From Paracidovorax avenae (GTDB taxonomy: Bacteria; Pseudomonadota; Gammaproteobacteria; Burkholderiales; Burkholderiaceae_C): DNA of 64,000 nucleotides. How positions within the stretch are numbered: the stretch's first letter is position 1; each line of letters begins with the position of its first letter. The stretch is taken from the NCBI RefSeq assembly GCF_040892545.1, contig NZ_CP156079.1, forward strand, positions 2,639,501 through 2,703,500, read 5' to 3'. Of the stretch, positions 18,750-28,017 are shown in pieces. A model generated the notes under the pieces. It was not told the DNA's origin, did no database searches, and was given only the letters and a program-made list of their open reading frames with translations. The translations under genes were made by a program, and so were the position numbers.

Positions 18750-19505
18750 ATGCTCGATACCGCCCGCATCCGCGCGATGACCCTTGATCTCGACGACACC
18801 CTCTGGCCGATCTGGCCGGCCATCCGGAGGGCCGAGCAGGTGCTGCGGGACTGGCTGGGAACGCGCGCCCCGGCCACGGCCGCCTTGCTGGCCGATGCCG
18901 AAACGGCCGCCGTGATCCGCGCCGATGTCGTGCAGGCGCATGCCCATCTCTCCCACGACCTGAGCGCCCTGCGGCGCGAAAGCATCCGCGCGGCGCTGCG
19001 GCGGGCCGGGGAGGACGAATCCCTCACCGAAGCGGCCTACGAGCTGTTCTTCGCGGAGCGCCAGCGGGTGGACCTGTACGACGACGCCATCGCCGCCCTC
19101 GAATTCCTCGCGCCGCGCTATCCGCTCGTGGCGCTCACCAACGGCAATGCGGACCTGCAACGCATCGGACTGGGCGGGTATTTCCAGGGAAGCGTGACGG
19201 CCCGCACCTTCGGCGTCGCCAAGCCCGATCCGCGCATCTTCCACGAGGCCGCGCAGCGCCTCGGCGTGCTGCCCGAGGCCGTGCTCCATGTGGGCGACGA
19301 CGCCACCCTCGACGCCCACGGCGCCCTGCAGGCCGGCATGCAGGCCGTCTGGATCAACCGCACCGGCATCGCCTGGCCGCACGAGGGCCCGGAGCCCGCC
19401 GTGGTGGAAGACCTCACCGGCCTGTGCCGGCTGCTCGCACCACAGCTGTCACAGGCCCACCAGCAGGGCGGGGCGCTGCCCGCAGGCGCCGACCGCCGCT
19501 CGTAG
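18750..19505 (+). CDS. HAD-superfamily hydrolase (HAD-IA)
   Basis: The start at 18750 gives 251 residues, with nucleophile D13 and D15 in T-L-D-L-D-D-T-L-W, the threonine motif in A-L-T-N-G-N, the lysine motif in A-K-P-D-P-R-I-F and the acidic motif in H-V-G-D-D-A. The cap is small and helical. This is a soluble phosphatase of unknown substrate; related proteins act on sugar phosphates or nucleotides. An upstream ATG at 18726 has a purine-rich stretch but only 2-3 bases of spacing, so 18750 is preferred with moderate certainty. It is divergent from hemH over 51 bases. Confidence 0.85.
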   Translation: MLDTARIRAMTLDLDDTLWPIWPAIRRAEQVLRDWLGTRAPATAALLADAETAAVIRADVVQAHAHLSHDLSALRRESIRAALRRAGEDESLTEAAYELFFAERQRVDLYDDAIAALEFLAPRYPLVALTNGNADLQRIGLGGYFQGSVTARTFGVAKPDPRIFHEAAQRLGVLPEAVLHVGDDATLDAHGALQAGMQAVWINRTGIAWPHEGPEPAVVEDLTGLCRLLAPQLSQAHQQGGALPAGADRRS

Positions 19506-19573
19506 CGCATCCCTTCGGGCGTCCCCTGCGGCGGCTCCGCTTTCGCGGAAAAGGCCCCCCGCGAGGGTCACCC

Positions 19574-20383
19574 TCAGGCGCCCAGGAAGGCGCGCAGCGT
19601 GTGCAACGTTTCCTCCGGCGCCTCCGTCATCAGGGAATGGCCCACGGGCAGCATCTCCACGCGCACGTCCCGCCCCGCCGCGCGCGCCGCCGCGATCAGG
19701 CCCTGGGCCGCGCGGGGCTGCGTCATCTGGTCCTGCGCACCCAGCGCGAACAGCACCGGGCAGGCGAGGGCGGCCACGGCGGCTTCTGCCCCCGCATAGC
19801 GGTCGCAGGCCACGAATCCCCGGTGGAACACGTTCACGTGCGGATTGCTGCGCAGCACGCGGCGGCCGAGCGCCATGCCTGCGCCGAAGGTCCAGAAGCC
19901 CGCGCCCGAGGGCGACACCAGGCTGCTGCGGGAGAACACGTTCACCATCCGCAGCGCCTTCTCGGGTTCGGTCAGCGAAGCTTCGATGAGCGCAGGGGAC
20001 ACCTTCATCGGGTAGGCCGTGCCCACCAGCGCCAGGTGCGTCGCGGCGGCACCCAGGCGCGCGGCCGCCTCCAGCGCGATCAGCGACCCCCAGCTGTGGC
20101 CCACGAGCGCCGCCCGCTCCACATCCAGCGCGCGCAGCAGCGAGACGATGAAATCCGCCGCCTCCTCCACGCTCTGCGGCGCTTCGCCCGCGCTGCGGCC
20201 ATGGCCGGGCAGGTCCACCGCCAGCACGTTCCAGCCGTGGTGCGCGAGATGCCGGCTCTGGAATCCCCAGACGCTGTGGTCGTTGAGCACGCCGTGCACC
20301 ATCACCACGGTGGGCCGCGCCGGGTCGAAGGGCCTGCCGCCCGTATAGCAGTAGGCCGAGTGGCCGTTGACGGTCACCTGCAT
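19574..20383 (-). CDS. Alpha/beta hydrolase
   Basis: The 269-residue protein has the alpha/beta hydrolase layout: an oxyanion region V-M-V-H-G-V-L-N-D-H, nucleophile elbow G-H-S-W-G-S, a late acid in G-A-Q-D-Q and a histidine in V-G-H-S-L-M. It has no signal peptide. Its ATG overlaps the metY stop (TGATG), so the two are translationally coupled and likely share a pathway. It could act on an acyl compound near methionine synthesis, but the sequence does not identify the substrate, and it is not a recognisable MetX. Confidence 0.8.
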   Translation of the reverse strand: MQVTVNGHSAYCYTGGRPFDPARPTVVMVHGVLNDHSVWGFQSRHLAHHGWNVLAVDLPGHGRSAGEAPQSVEEAADFIVSLLRALDVERAALVGHSWGSLIALEAAARLGAAATHLALVGTAYPMKVSPALIEASLTEPEKALRMVNVFSRSSLVSPSGAGFWTFGAGMALGRRVLRSNPHVNVFHRGFVACDRYAGAEAAVAALACPVLFALGAQDQMTQPRAAQGLIAAARAAGRDVRVEMLPVGHSLMTEAPEETLHTLRAFLGA

Positions 20384-21696
20384 CACGCACCCGCCTTTCC
20401 GCCGGCTTTTTCGGCGACCTTCAGCGCACGTTTCAGGTCGTCGATCAGGTCGTCCGCATCCTCCAGCCCGATCGACAGGCGGATCGTGCCCTGCGCGATG
20501 CCGGCCTGCGCCAGCGCCGCGTCGTCCATCCGGAAGTGCGTCGTGCTGGCGGGGTGGATCACCAGGCTGCGGCAGTCGCCCACGTTGGCGAGGTGGCTGA
20601 AGACCTTCAGCGACTCGATGAAGGCCCGGCCCTGCGCCCGGTCGCCGCGCAGGTCGAAGCTGAACACCGAGCCCGCACCGCGCGGCAGCAGGCGCTTCGC
20701 GAGCGCATGGCTGGGGTGCGACTCCAGCATCGGGTGGCCGACGCGGGACACGAAGGGGTGGCTCGCCAGGAACTCCACCACCCGTTCGGTGTTGCGCATG
20801 TGCCGTTCCATGCGCAGCGGCAGCGTCTCGATGCCCTGCAGGATCAGCCAGGCGGTGTGCGGGCTCATGCACGCGCCGAAATCGCGCAGCCCCTCGCGCC
20901 GCGCGCGCAGCAGGAAGGCGCCCACGGTGGACTCCTCGGAGAACACCATGCCGTGAAAGCCCGCGTATGGTGCGCAGAGCTCCGGGAAGTGCCCCGAAGC
21001 CTCCCAGTCGAAGCTGCCGCCATCGACCAGCACGCCGCCGATCACCGTGCCGTGGCCGGAGAGGAACTTGGTGGCGGAGTGACAGACCAGGTCGGCCCCG
21101 TGCTCCAGCGGGCGCATGAGCCAGGGGGAGGTGAGGGTGGAGTCCACCAGCAGCGGAACACCCGCCGCGTGGGCGATCTCCGCCACGGCCGGGATGTCCA
21201 GCACCTGCAGGCCCGGGTTGCCCACCGTTTCGCCGAACAGCAGGCGGGTCTCGGGCCGGATGGCGGCGCGCCAGCCGTCCAGGTCGTCCGGCTGCACGAA
21301 AGTGGTCTCGATGCCGAAACGACGCAGCGTGTAGTGCAGCAGGTTCTGCGAGCCACCGTAGAGCGCCGTGCTCGCCACGATGTGCCCGCCCGCGCCCGTC
21401 AGCGTGCTGACGGCCAGGTGCAGCGCGGCCTGGCCGCTCGCCACCGCGATGGCCCCGGCGCCGCCTTCGAGCGCCGCCACGCGCTGCTCCAGCACCGCGT
21501 TGGTGGGATTGCTGATCCGGCTGTACACGTGGCCGGGCCGTTCGAGGTTGAACAGCGACGCCGCATGGTCGCTCGATTCGAAGACGAACGAGGTCGTCAG
21601 GTGGATGGGCACGGCGCGCGCGCCGGTGGCCGGATCGGGCACGGCGCCCGCATGCAGCGCCAGCGTGTCGAAGCCGGGGTCGGAATAACCGGGCAT
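20383..21696 (-). CDS. metY: O-acetylhomoserine sulfhydrylase (MetY)
   Basis: MetY makes homocysteine from O-acetylhomoserine and sulfide, using PLP. The 437-residue length and the N-terminal pattern H-A-G-A-V-P-D-P-A-T-G-A-R-A-V-P-I fit MetY better than the shorter MetZ. The PLP lysine is in S-A-T-K-F-L-S-G-H-G; Y-S-R-I-S-N-P-T-N and S-G-Q-A-A are other family blocks. AGGAGA lies 7 bases before the ATG at 21696. The open frame extends far upstream into aroC only as an antisense artefact. The stop overlaps the start of an alpha/beta hydrolase. Confidence 0.93.
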   Translation of the reverse strand: MPGYSDPGFDTLALHAGAVPDPATGARAVPIHLTTSFVFESSDHAASLFNLERPGHVYSRISNPTNAVLEQRVAALEGGAGAIAVASGQAALHLAVSTLTGAGGHIVASTALYGGSQNLLHYTLRRFGIETTFVQPDDLDGWRAAIRPETRLLFGETVGNPGLQVLDIPAVAEIAHAAGVPLLVDSTLTSPWLMRPLEHGADLVCHSATKFLSGHGTVIGGVLVDGGSFDWEASGHFPELCAPYAGFHGMVFSEESTVGAFLLRARREGLRDFGACMSPHTAWLILQGIETLPLRMERHMRNTERVVEFLASHPFVSRVGHPMLESHPSHALAKRLLPRGAGSVFSFDLRGDRAQGRAFIESLKVFSHLANVGDCRSLVIHPASTTHFRMDDAALAQAGIAQGTIRLSIGLEDADDLIDDLKRALKVAEKAGGKAGA

Positions 21697-21801
21697 TCGT
21701 TGTCTCCTGTGTGTGATCGCAGCGCAACATTGTGGGCTATATTGCGCAGGAAACACCGATCGGCCCGCCCCCGCGGCGCGGCGCCCCCCTGGAGACCTCC
21801 C

Positions 21802-22254
21802 ATGAAAGTCAGCGACATCCTCCGCGTCAAAGGCAACACGCTCTTCACCGTCACCGCCGACGAACCCCTGGCGAAAGCCGTGGAGGTCATGGCGGACAAG
21901 GACATCGGCTCGCTGGTGGTGATGGACCACGGCGACCTGGTCGGCATGCTCACCTTCCGCGAGGTCATCCAGGCCGTCGTGAAGAACGGCGGCACCGTGG
22001 GCACCATGCTCGTGCGCACCGCCATGGACGACGCGCCCCTCACCTGCACGCTCGAAACCGAGATGGACGAGGTGCGCCGCATGATGCTCAACCGGCACGC
22101 GCGCTACATGCCGGTCATGGACAAGAAGATGCTCATGGGCGTGGTCAGCTTCTACGACGTGGCCAAGGCCGTGGTGGACAGCCAGAACTTCGAGAACCAG
22201 ATGCTGAAGGCCTATATCCGGGACTGGCCAGAAGAAAAGGAAGCTACCCCCTGA
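21802..22254 (+). CDS. CBS-domain protein
   Basis: The 150-residue protein consists of two CBS motifs (about 8-60 and 75-135), with A-V-E-V-M-A-D-K-D-I-G-S-L-V-V-M in the first and R-Y-M-P-V-M-D in the second. It forms a single Bateman module without an enzyme domain. Such proteins bind adenosine nucleotides and regulate a partner or act as ligand sensors. GGAG lies 7 bases before the start. It is divergent from metY over 105 bases. The last two residues (T-P) and the TGA are inside repeat copy B, as also seen for tctA. Confidence 0.88.
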   Translation: MKVSDILRVKGNTLFTVTADEPLAKAVEVMADKDIGSLVVMDHGDLVGMLTFREVIQAVVKNGGTVGTMLVRTAMDDAPLTCTLETEMDEVRRMMLNRHARYMPVMDKKMLMGVVSFYDVAKAVVDSQNFENQMLKAYIRDWPEEKEATP

Positions 22255-22375
22255 GGCGCTGCGCGCCTTCCCCCTTCTCTCGCCGCGCTGCGCGCGCCGG
22301 GAAGGGGGACGACCCCAGGGGCCCGGCGAAGCCGGTTCCCCGGGGTCTGCTGGCCTGGCCTGCTCCGCGGCCTTC
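22246..22375. repeat. Dispersed structured intergenic repeat, copy B
   Basis: It begins ACCCCCTGAGGCGC like copy A (10668-10790) and carries the CBS gene stop TGA at 22252-22254. The first hairpin is AGGCGC-TGC-GCGCCT. The second is CGCGC-TGC-GCGCG within CCCCCTTC and GAAGGGGG; compared with copy A the stem bases changed on both sides, so pairing is kept. The shared end is GGCCTGCTCCGCGGCCTTC. The remaining 125 bases up to aroC hold a GATAAT hexamer near 22487 and no gene. Confidence 0.75.
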
Positions 22376-22500
22376 TGATGGGTGAGGGCGTGTTCGTTCA
22401 AAGGCCGCGCCTGCTGGCGGATGTTTGAACTGGCTGCCTGGTGCAATGGCCCGAGTCGAATGGCCCGGCTCAGCGGATGGCTCTGGGATAATCCGGCGCC

Positions 22501-23598
22501 ATGAGCGGCAACACACTCGGCACCATCTTCGCAGTCACCAATTTCGGTGAATCCCACGGCCCGGCCATTGGCTGCGTGATCGACGGCTGCCCACCGGGCA
22601 TGGAGCTGGCGGAGGCCGACATCCAGGCGGAGCTGGACCGCCGCCGGCCGGGCACGAGCCGCCATGTCACGCAGCGCAACGAACCCGATGCGGTGGAGAT
22701 CCTGTCCGGGGTGTACGAGGGCCGCACCACCGGCACGCCGATCGCGCTGCTGATCCGCAACACCGACCAGCGCAGCAAGGACTACAGCAACATCGCGCAG
22801 AGCTTCCGCCCGGGCCATGCCGACTACACCTACTGGCACAAGTTCGGCGTGCGCGACCCGCGCGGCGGCGGGCGTTCGTCGGCGCGGCTGACGGCGCCCA
22901 CGGTGGCGGCCGGGGCGGTGGCGCGCAAGTGGCTGCAGGCGAAGTACGGCGTCGAGCTGCGCGCCTGCATGACGCAGCTGGGCGAGCTGGAGATTCCGTT
23001 CGAGAGCTGGGACCATGTTCCCCGCAACCCCTTCTTCGCGCCCGTGGCCGATGTCGCCCGCTACGAGGAGTACATGGACGCGCTGCGCAAGGCCGGCGAT
23101 TCCTGCGGCGCGCGCCTGCGCGTGCAGGCCCGCAACGTGCCCGTGGGCCTGGGCGAGCCGCTCTACGACAAGCTCGATGCCGACATCGCGCATGCCATGA
23201 TGGGCCTCAATGCCGTCAAGGGCGTGGAGATCGGCGCCGGCTTCGCGAGCGTGGCGCAGCGCGGCACCACCCATGGTGACTCGCTCACGCCCAAGGGCTT
23301 CGCCAGCAACAATGCCGGCGGCGTGCTGGGCGGCATCAGCACGGGCCAGGACATCGAGGTGTCGCTGGCCATCAAGCCGACCAGCTCCATCATCAGCCCG
23401 CGCGAATCCATCGATGTGCATGGGCAGAGCACCGAGGTGGTCACCAAGGGCCGCCACGATCCCTGCGTCGGCATCCGCGCCGCGCCCATCGCCGAGGCGC
23501 TGCTGGCCATCGTGCTGATGGACCATGCCCTGCGGCACCGGGCCCAGTGCGGCGACGTGGTGCCCGCGGTGCCGCCGATCCAGGCGTCCTTCCTGTAA
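22501..23598 (+). CDS. aroC: Chorismate synthase
   Basis: AroC turns 5-enolpyruvylshikimate-3-phosphate into chorismate, the end of the shikimate pathway, using reduced FMN. The 365 residues are full family length and include the signatures G-E-S-H-G near the N-terminus, [11 protein letters not shown] and [12 protein letters not shown]. The start at 22501 follows directly on the TAAT-rich promoter-like sequence near 22487, so the transcript leader may be very short. It is convergent with the EF-hand protein gene. Confidence 0.97.
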   Translation: MSGNTLGTIFAVTNFGESHGPAIGCVIDGCPPGMELAEADIQAELDRRRPGTSRHVTQRNEPDAVEILSGVYEGRTTGTPIALLIRNTDQRSKDYSNIAQSFRPGHADYTYWHKFGVRDPRGGGRSSARLTAPTVAAGAVARKWLQAKYGVELRACMTQLGELEIPFESWDHVPRNPFFAPVADVARYEEYMDALRKAGDSCGARLRVQARNVPVGLGEPLYDKLDADIAHAMMGLNAVKGVEIGAGFASVAQRGTTHGDSLTPKGFASNNAGGVLGGISTGQDIEVSLAIKPTSSIISPRESIDVHGQSTEVVTKGRHDPCVGIRAAPIAEALLAIVLMDHALRHRAQCGDVVPAVPPIQASFL

Positions 23599-23631
23599 TC
23601 GACAGGCGGGCTGCGGCCCGGGCTCAGGGCC

Positions 23632-25905
23632 TCAGGGCGCCGACGCGGGCGCGGCCGGGCCGCTGGCGGCGGGCGAGGCCGGTACTGCCTGCGAGGTCGC
23701 AGCTGCATTGGCCGGCGCGGCGGGGCGGTGGTGGAACCAGCCCATGCGCCATGCCAGCACGCCCGCCACCACCAGCACCACCGCCAAGCAGGCCGCCGTC
23801 CAGGCCGGCTTGCGCGACTCGGGGAACGGATCGTTCAGCATCCGGCGCGCCCCGGGCGGCACGTGGGCCGTCTGCGACAGCGATCCGCCCAGGCGGGTGT
23901 TGATGCGCATCCGGCCGTTGATGGCCCAGCCGCTCGCATCCAGGATCGGGCCCAGGCTGCGCTGGCGCAGCTTGAGCCAGGCGATCAGCATGCTCGGCCC
24001 CGAGATGGCCACGACGATGCCGAGCAGCGCGATCGGTATCCAGGCGCCCAGGTCCACGAACTTCGCGAAGATGCCCACGGCGACGGCGCTCAGGCTGCCC
24101 AGGGCCACGCCCAGCGCGGCCACCGTGCCCACGTCCATGCGGCGCTGGGTGTCGGATGCGCCCGCCGGCGCCGACGGCGCCGCGGCGTTCGCCAGGGTCT
24201 TGCCAGGCGCGGTGGCCAGGTTGCCGGCCGTGGCACCCAGCGACTTCTCCACCCGGGAATCGCTCGCGGCCGCCCGCTTGGCCACCTGTTCCTCGATCAT
24301 GCGCAGGAACTTCTTGTAGGGCGAGAAGAAAGCCTGGGCGATGCTGGTAGGGTTCTCGATGATCTTCGTGATGGTCGCATCCCAGTCCAGGCCGTCGCGG
24401 TCGTAGAACACGCCATTGCGGCCGACGAAGAGGAAATCGACATCCCCGGCCGTGAAGGCCGCGACGATGCCCATCTTCCGGCCCTTGCGCGTGCAGTCGC
24501 AGTAGGCGAGGTAGGTCTTGGCCAGCCCCGCCAGCTTGGCGTGGCGGCCCGCGTCGGCCACCTGCACCGTCAGGTCGCAGCTGCGGGCGTCCAGGTAGAG
24601 CGTGCCCGCCTGGAAGATCGCTCCCTCGCGCTGGTAGAAGGCCGAGAACGAGACGAAGTTGTTCAGCAGCCGCAGCAGGTCCCGCTTGAAGCGCAGCAGC
24701 TTTTCCAGGGCCAGCGTGTGGCCGTTGTGCGCCTTTTCGGCCTCGTCCTGCGCGATCAGCGCCATCACCCGTTCGCGCACGCCGCTGCCGTGCAGCTGGC
24801 GCACCGTATCGGCATCGAGTGCGTCCAGGTGGGTCGCGGGGCGTGCCGACAGCTGCTTCAGGCAGGGCTGCAGCGCCTCCAGCGTGCGCTTCCAGTCCGC
24901 CTCCGACAACGACGCGCGTGCTGTTTCGCCCAGCAGCGGCACCAGGGCCTTGTCGCGCAGCGCCTGCACGGCGCCGGCCCAGGCGGGATTGATGCCGCGT
25001 TCCAGCGGCAGGGTGCCATCGGGTGTGAAGGGCGCCAGCGGCAGGGCCGCCACGGCGTCGGAGGCGGGCGAGAGCTCCAGCCGTGCCAGCGCGGCATAGT
25101 CGTCGTCCGACGGGTGCATCGCCGTGCGCACGCGTGGGTCGTAGGCGGCCAGCCGTGCCCGCGTGAAGAAGTCGTCCACCTTGTGGCGCACCGCCTGCAC
25201 GGCCTGGGCTGCCTGCAGCGTGCGGTCTCCGAGCGGCATTCCCTCCGGATGCGCCTGCACCCCGTCCGCCCATTGCTGCAGCGCGTCCACCTCGGCGAAG
25301 AATGCCTCTGCCGTCTTGCGGTCCACCCCCGCCGGCTGGTCGGCCACCGCCGGCACGCTGCCGTGGGTGGCCATGATGCGCTCCAGCGCCTCCCGGGCCT
25401 CCGCATCGTCCTCCGCCGTGGCGGGAGACACCACGCCGTCGCCATTGAAGCGCTGGGCATTCAGCTTTTCGCTGCGCGCCAGCACCTCGTCCAGGGTGAT
25501 GGATTCCGCATCCTCGCGCCCCGCCAGTGCCAGGATGCGCCGGGCCTGCTCGGCCAGGGCCGCTCCGTCCTCGGTGGAGCCGTCCAGGGCCGAGAGGGCC
25601 AGCGCAGGTCCCGGCCGGGCCAGCTCATCCGGATCGCGCAGCCGTTCGCAGGCCCACGCGCAGGCCGCCAGCAGTTCGGGCGGGCGGATGCGCCCGTCGC
25701 CGTCGGTATCGATGAGGTCGAGCGTGCGCGGGTCGAACTCCACGCCCCGCGTGGGGCAGGCCAGCGCCACCCAGAGTTTCTGGTCCAGTTCGGCCAGGTG
25801 CGCGATGTCCGCGCCCGTGCGGATGATGACCTGGTCCACGCCGCCGGCGCGGAAGAATTGCCATGGATATGCGGAAGACGGGGAAGTCGGTGCGTCGGAC
25901 TGCAT
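23632..25905 (-). CDS. Large EF-hand membrane protein of unknown function
   Basis: The 757-residue protein has no recognised enzyme domain. A canonical 12-residue EF-hand calcium loop occupies D66-E77 (D-T-D-G-D-G-R-I-R-P-P-E), and F-N-G-D-G-V-V near 150 looks like a second, weaker loop. A long soluble helical part follows. Three membrane helices lie at about 593-615, 621-644 and 701-724, and the end is an alanine/proline-rich tail. With no signal peptide, most of the protein would sit in the cytoplasm. It stands alone between convergent aroC and the nrdR-glyA genes. Codon use is like its neighbours, so it is not obviously acquired. Confidence 0.8.
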   Translation of the reverse strand: MQSDAPTSPSSAYPWQFFRAGGVDQVIIRTGADIAHLAELDQKLWVALACPTRGVEFDPRTLDLIDTDGDGRIRPPELLAACAWACERLRDPDELARPGPALALSALDGSTEDGAALAEQARRILALAGREDAESITLDEVLARSEKLNAQRFNGDGVVSPATAEDDAEAREALERIMATHGSVPAVADQPAGVDRKTAEAFFAEVDALQQWADGVQAHPEGMPLGDRTLQAAQAVQAVRHKVDDFFTRARLAAYDPRVRTAMHPSDDDYAALARLELSPASDAVAALPLAPFTPDGTLPLERGINPAWAGAVQALRDKALVPLLGETARASLSEADWKRTLEALQPCLKQLSARPATHLDALDADTVRQLHGSGVRERVMALIAQDEAEKAHNGHTLALEKLLRFKRDLLRLLNNFVSFSAFYQREGAIFQAGTLYLDARSCDLTVQVADAGRHAKLAGLAKTYLAYCDCTRKGRKMGIVAAFTAGDVDFLFVGRNGVFYDRDGLDWDATITKIIENPTSIAQAFFSPYKKFLRMIEEQVAKRAAASDSRVEKSLGATAGNLATAPGKTLANAAAPSAPAGASDTQRRMDVGTVAALGVALGSLSAVAVGIFAKFVDLGAWIPIALLGIVVAISGPSMLIAWLKLRQRSLGPILDASGWAINGRMRINTRLGGSLSQTAHVPPGARRMLNDPFPESRKPAWTAACLAVVLVVAGVLAWRMGWFHHRPAAPANAAATSQAVPASPAASGPAAPASAP

Positions 25906-26050
25906 GGATCAATGCGGGGGATCGGGGAAGGGGCCGGGCTGTCGCCGCAGGCGCGGCCGGGCCGGTCGATTGTGCAGCGCGCGCGGCGCCCCGTGCGTAG
26001 GACCACGGCCGACGCGCCGTGCCTGGCCGGCACCGCCGGGCACGCGCAGT

Positions 26051-26500
26051 CTACTTGCGCACCTCGTCCACGAGCGCCCGGAACTCGTCGATGTCCTCGA
26101 AGCTCCGGTACACGCTCGCGAAGCGGATGTAGGCGACCTTGTCGAGTTTCTTGAGCTCGCGCATCACCAGTTCGCCGATGCGGCTGGACAGCACTTCGCG
26201 CTGCCCGAGGTTGAGCAGCTTTTCCTCGATGCGCTCGATGGCGCTGTCGATCTGCGTGGTGCTCACCGGCCGCTTGCGCAGCGCGATGCTGAACGAGCCG
26301 ATGAGCTTGCTGCGGTCGTATTCGATGCGCCGGCCGTCCTTCTTCACCACGTTGGGGAAGCTGACTTCCGGGCGCTCATAGGTCGTGAAGCGCTTGTCGC
26401 AGGCCCCGCACTGCCGGCGCCGCCGCACGAAGTCCCCGTCCTCGGCTACGCGCGTCTCGACGACCTGCGTCTCGGGGTGGCTGCAGAACGGGCACTTCAT
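26051..26500 (-). CDS. nrdR: Transcriptional repressor NrdR
   Basis: NrdR represses ribonucleotide reductase genes when its ATP-cone senses dATP/ATP. The 149-residue protein has a zinc ribbon with C3, C6, C31 and C34 (M-K-C-P-F-C and [12 protein letters not shown]) and an ATP-cone domain at about 49-139. It follows glyA by 34 bases on the same strand, a common nucleotide and one-carbon pairing in proteobacteria. The 145 bases between its end and the EF-hand gene start hold no gene. Confidence 0.96.
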   Translation of the reverse strand: MKCPFCSHPETQVVETRVAEDGDFVRRRRQCGACDKRFTTYERPEVSFPNVVKKDGRRIEYDRSKLIGSFSIALRKRPVSTTQIDSAIERIEEKLLNLGQREVLSSRIGELVMRELKKLDKVAYIRFASVYRSFEDIDEFRALVDEVRK

Positions 26501-26534
26501 TGCGGGGGGCGGCGGTCTCGAGGCTGCGCTGCGG

Positions 26535-27779
26535 TCAGCGATAGACCGGGAAGCGGCTCGTGAGCGCGTGCACCTTCTCGCGCACCGCGGCCAGGTTGGC
26601 TTCGTCGTGCGGGTTCTCCAGCACGTCGGCCACCAGGTTCGCGGTGATGCGCGTTTCCTCTTCCTTGAAGCCGCGCGTCGTGATCGCGGGCGTGCCCACG
26701 CGGATGCCGCTCGTCACCATCGGCTTTTCCGGATCGTTCGGGATGGAGTTCTTGTTGATGGTGATGTGGGCCTGGCCCAGAGCCGCTTCGGCCGCCTTGC
26801 CGGTGATGCCCTTGGCGCGCAGGTCCACCAGCATGACGTGGCTTTCCGTGCGGCCGCTGATGATGCGCAGGCCGCGCTCGATCAGCGTCTCGGCGAACAC
26901 CTTGGCGTTCTTCGCGACCTGCTGCTGGTAGGCCTTGAACTCGGGTGTCAGCGCTTCCTTGAAGGCCACGGCCTTGGCGGCGATGACGTGCTCCAGCGGG
27001 CCGCCCTGCAGGCCCGGGAAGATGGCGGAGTTGATCGCCTTCTCGTGTTCGGCCTTCATGAGGATGATGCCGCCGCGCGGGCCGCGCAGGCTCTTGTGCG
27101 TCGTGGAGGTGACCACATCGGCGAAAGGCACGGGGTTGGGGTACTCGCCCGCGACCACGAGGCCCGCGTAGTGGGCGATGTCCACCCAGAAGATGGCGCC
27201 GACTTCCTTGGCGATCTTCGCGAAGCGTTCGAAATCGATGCGCAGGGAATAGGCGGATGCGCCGGCGATGATCAGCTTGGGCTTGTGCTCGCGGGCCTTG
27301 GCTTCCAGCGCGTCGTAGTCGATCTCTTCCTTCTCGTTCAGGCCGTACGACACGATGTTGAACCACTTGCCGCTCATGTTGAGCGGCATGCCGTGCGTCA
27401 GGTGGCCGCCTTCGGCGAGGCTCATGCCCAGGATGGTGTCGCCGGGCTTCAGGAAGGCGAGCAGCACGGCCTGGTTGGCCTGCGAGCCGGAATTGGGCTG
27501 CACGTTGGCGGCATCGGCGCCGAAGAGCTTCTTCACGCGGTCGATGGCCAGCTGCTCGACCACGTCCACGTTCTCGCAGCCGCCGTAGTAGCGCTTGCCG
27601 GGATAGCCTTCTGCGTACTTGTTGGTGAGCTGCGAGCCCTGGGCCGCCATGACGGCGGGCGAGGCGTAGTTCTCGCTGGCGATCAGTTCGATGTGCTGCT
27701 CCTGGCGCAGGTTCTCGGCCTGGATGGCGGCCCACACTTCGGGATCGGCTTGTTCGACAAGAATATTGCGTTGGTACAT
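26535..27779 (-). CDS. glyA: Serine hydroxymethyltransferase
   Basis: GlyA interconverts serine and glycine while charging tetrahydrofolate with a one-carbon unit, with PLP as cofactor. The chosen start (27779, M-Y-Q-R-N-I-L-V) gives 414 residues, the normal length; the longer open frame upstream is not coding. Landmarks are [19 protein letters not shown], and the PLP lysine in [15 protein letters not shown]. It heads a glyA-nrdR unit. The 238-base upstream gap was checked for a riboswitch and none was recognised. Confidence 0.97.
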   Translation of the reverse strand: MYQRNILVEQADPEVWAAIQAENLRQEQHIELIASENYASPAVMAAQGSQLTNKYAEGYPGKRYYGGCENVDVVEQLAIDRVKKLFGADAANVQPNSGSQANQAVLLAFLKPGDTILGMSLAEGGHLTHGMPLNMSGKWFNIVSYGLNEKEEIDYDALEAKAREHKPKLIIAGASAYSLRIDFERFAKIAKEVGAIFWVDIAHYAGLVVAGEYPNPVPFADVVTSTTHKSLRGPRGGIILMKAEHEKAINSAIFPGLQGGPLEHVIAAKAVAFKEALTPEFKAYQQQVAKNAKVFAETLIERGLRIISGRTESHVMLVDLRAKGITGKAAEAALGQAHITINKNSIPNDPEKPMVTSGIRVGTPAITTRGFKEEETRITANLVADVLENPHDEANLAAVREKVHALTSRFPVYR

Positions 27780-28017
27780 GGCGTGGCAGTCCTGTGAATG
27801 GTGTCCCTTGGAAAAACAAGGGCTGCCCAGGCGAACGGCGGAACACAACGGGCCCTGCAGCCCGTGCGGCACGCTTCCCAGTGGTTCGCAGGATGAAGTG
27901 CCTGCCGGTTTCCACGTCAGCGGCGGTGCCCGCCTTCGCGGATGCACCGCGCCTATCGCCAGTCGCGTACCCCTCGAGTGTAGCGGACGGCAGGGCGGGA
28001 TGGCACCGCCGCGAGCG

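Noticed and set aside
21697..23538. Upstream extension of the metY frame
   Set aside because: It runs antisense through the CBS gene and aroC; the MetY family start with its ribosome site is at 21696.
27780..28017. Riboswitch upstream of glyA
   Set aside because: No glycine, folate or SAH aptamer core could be recognised in the 238 bases.
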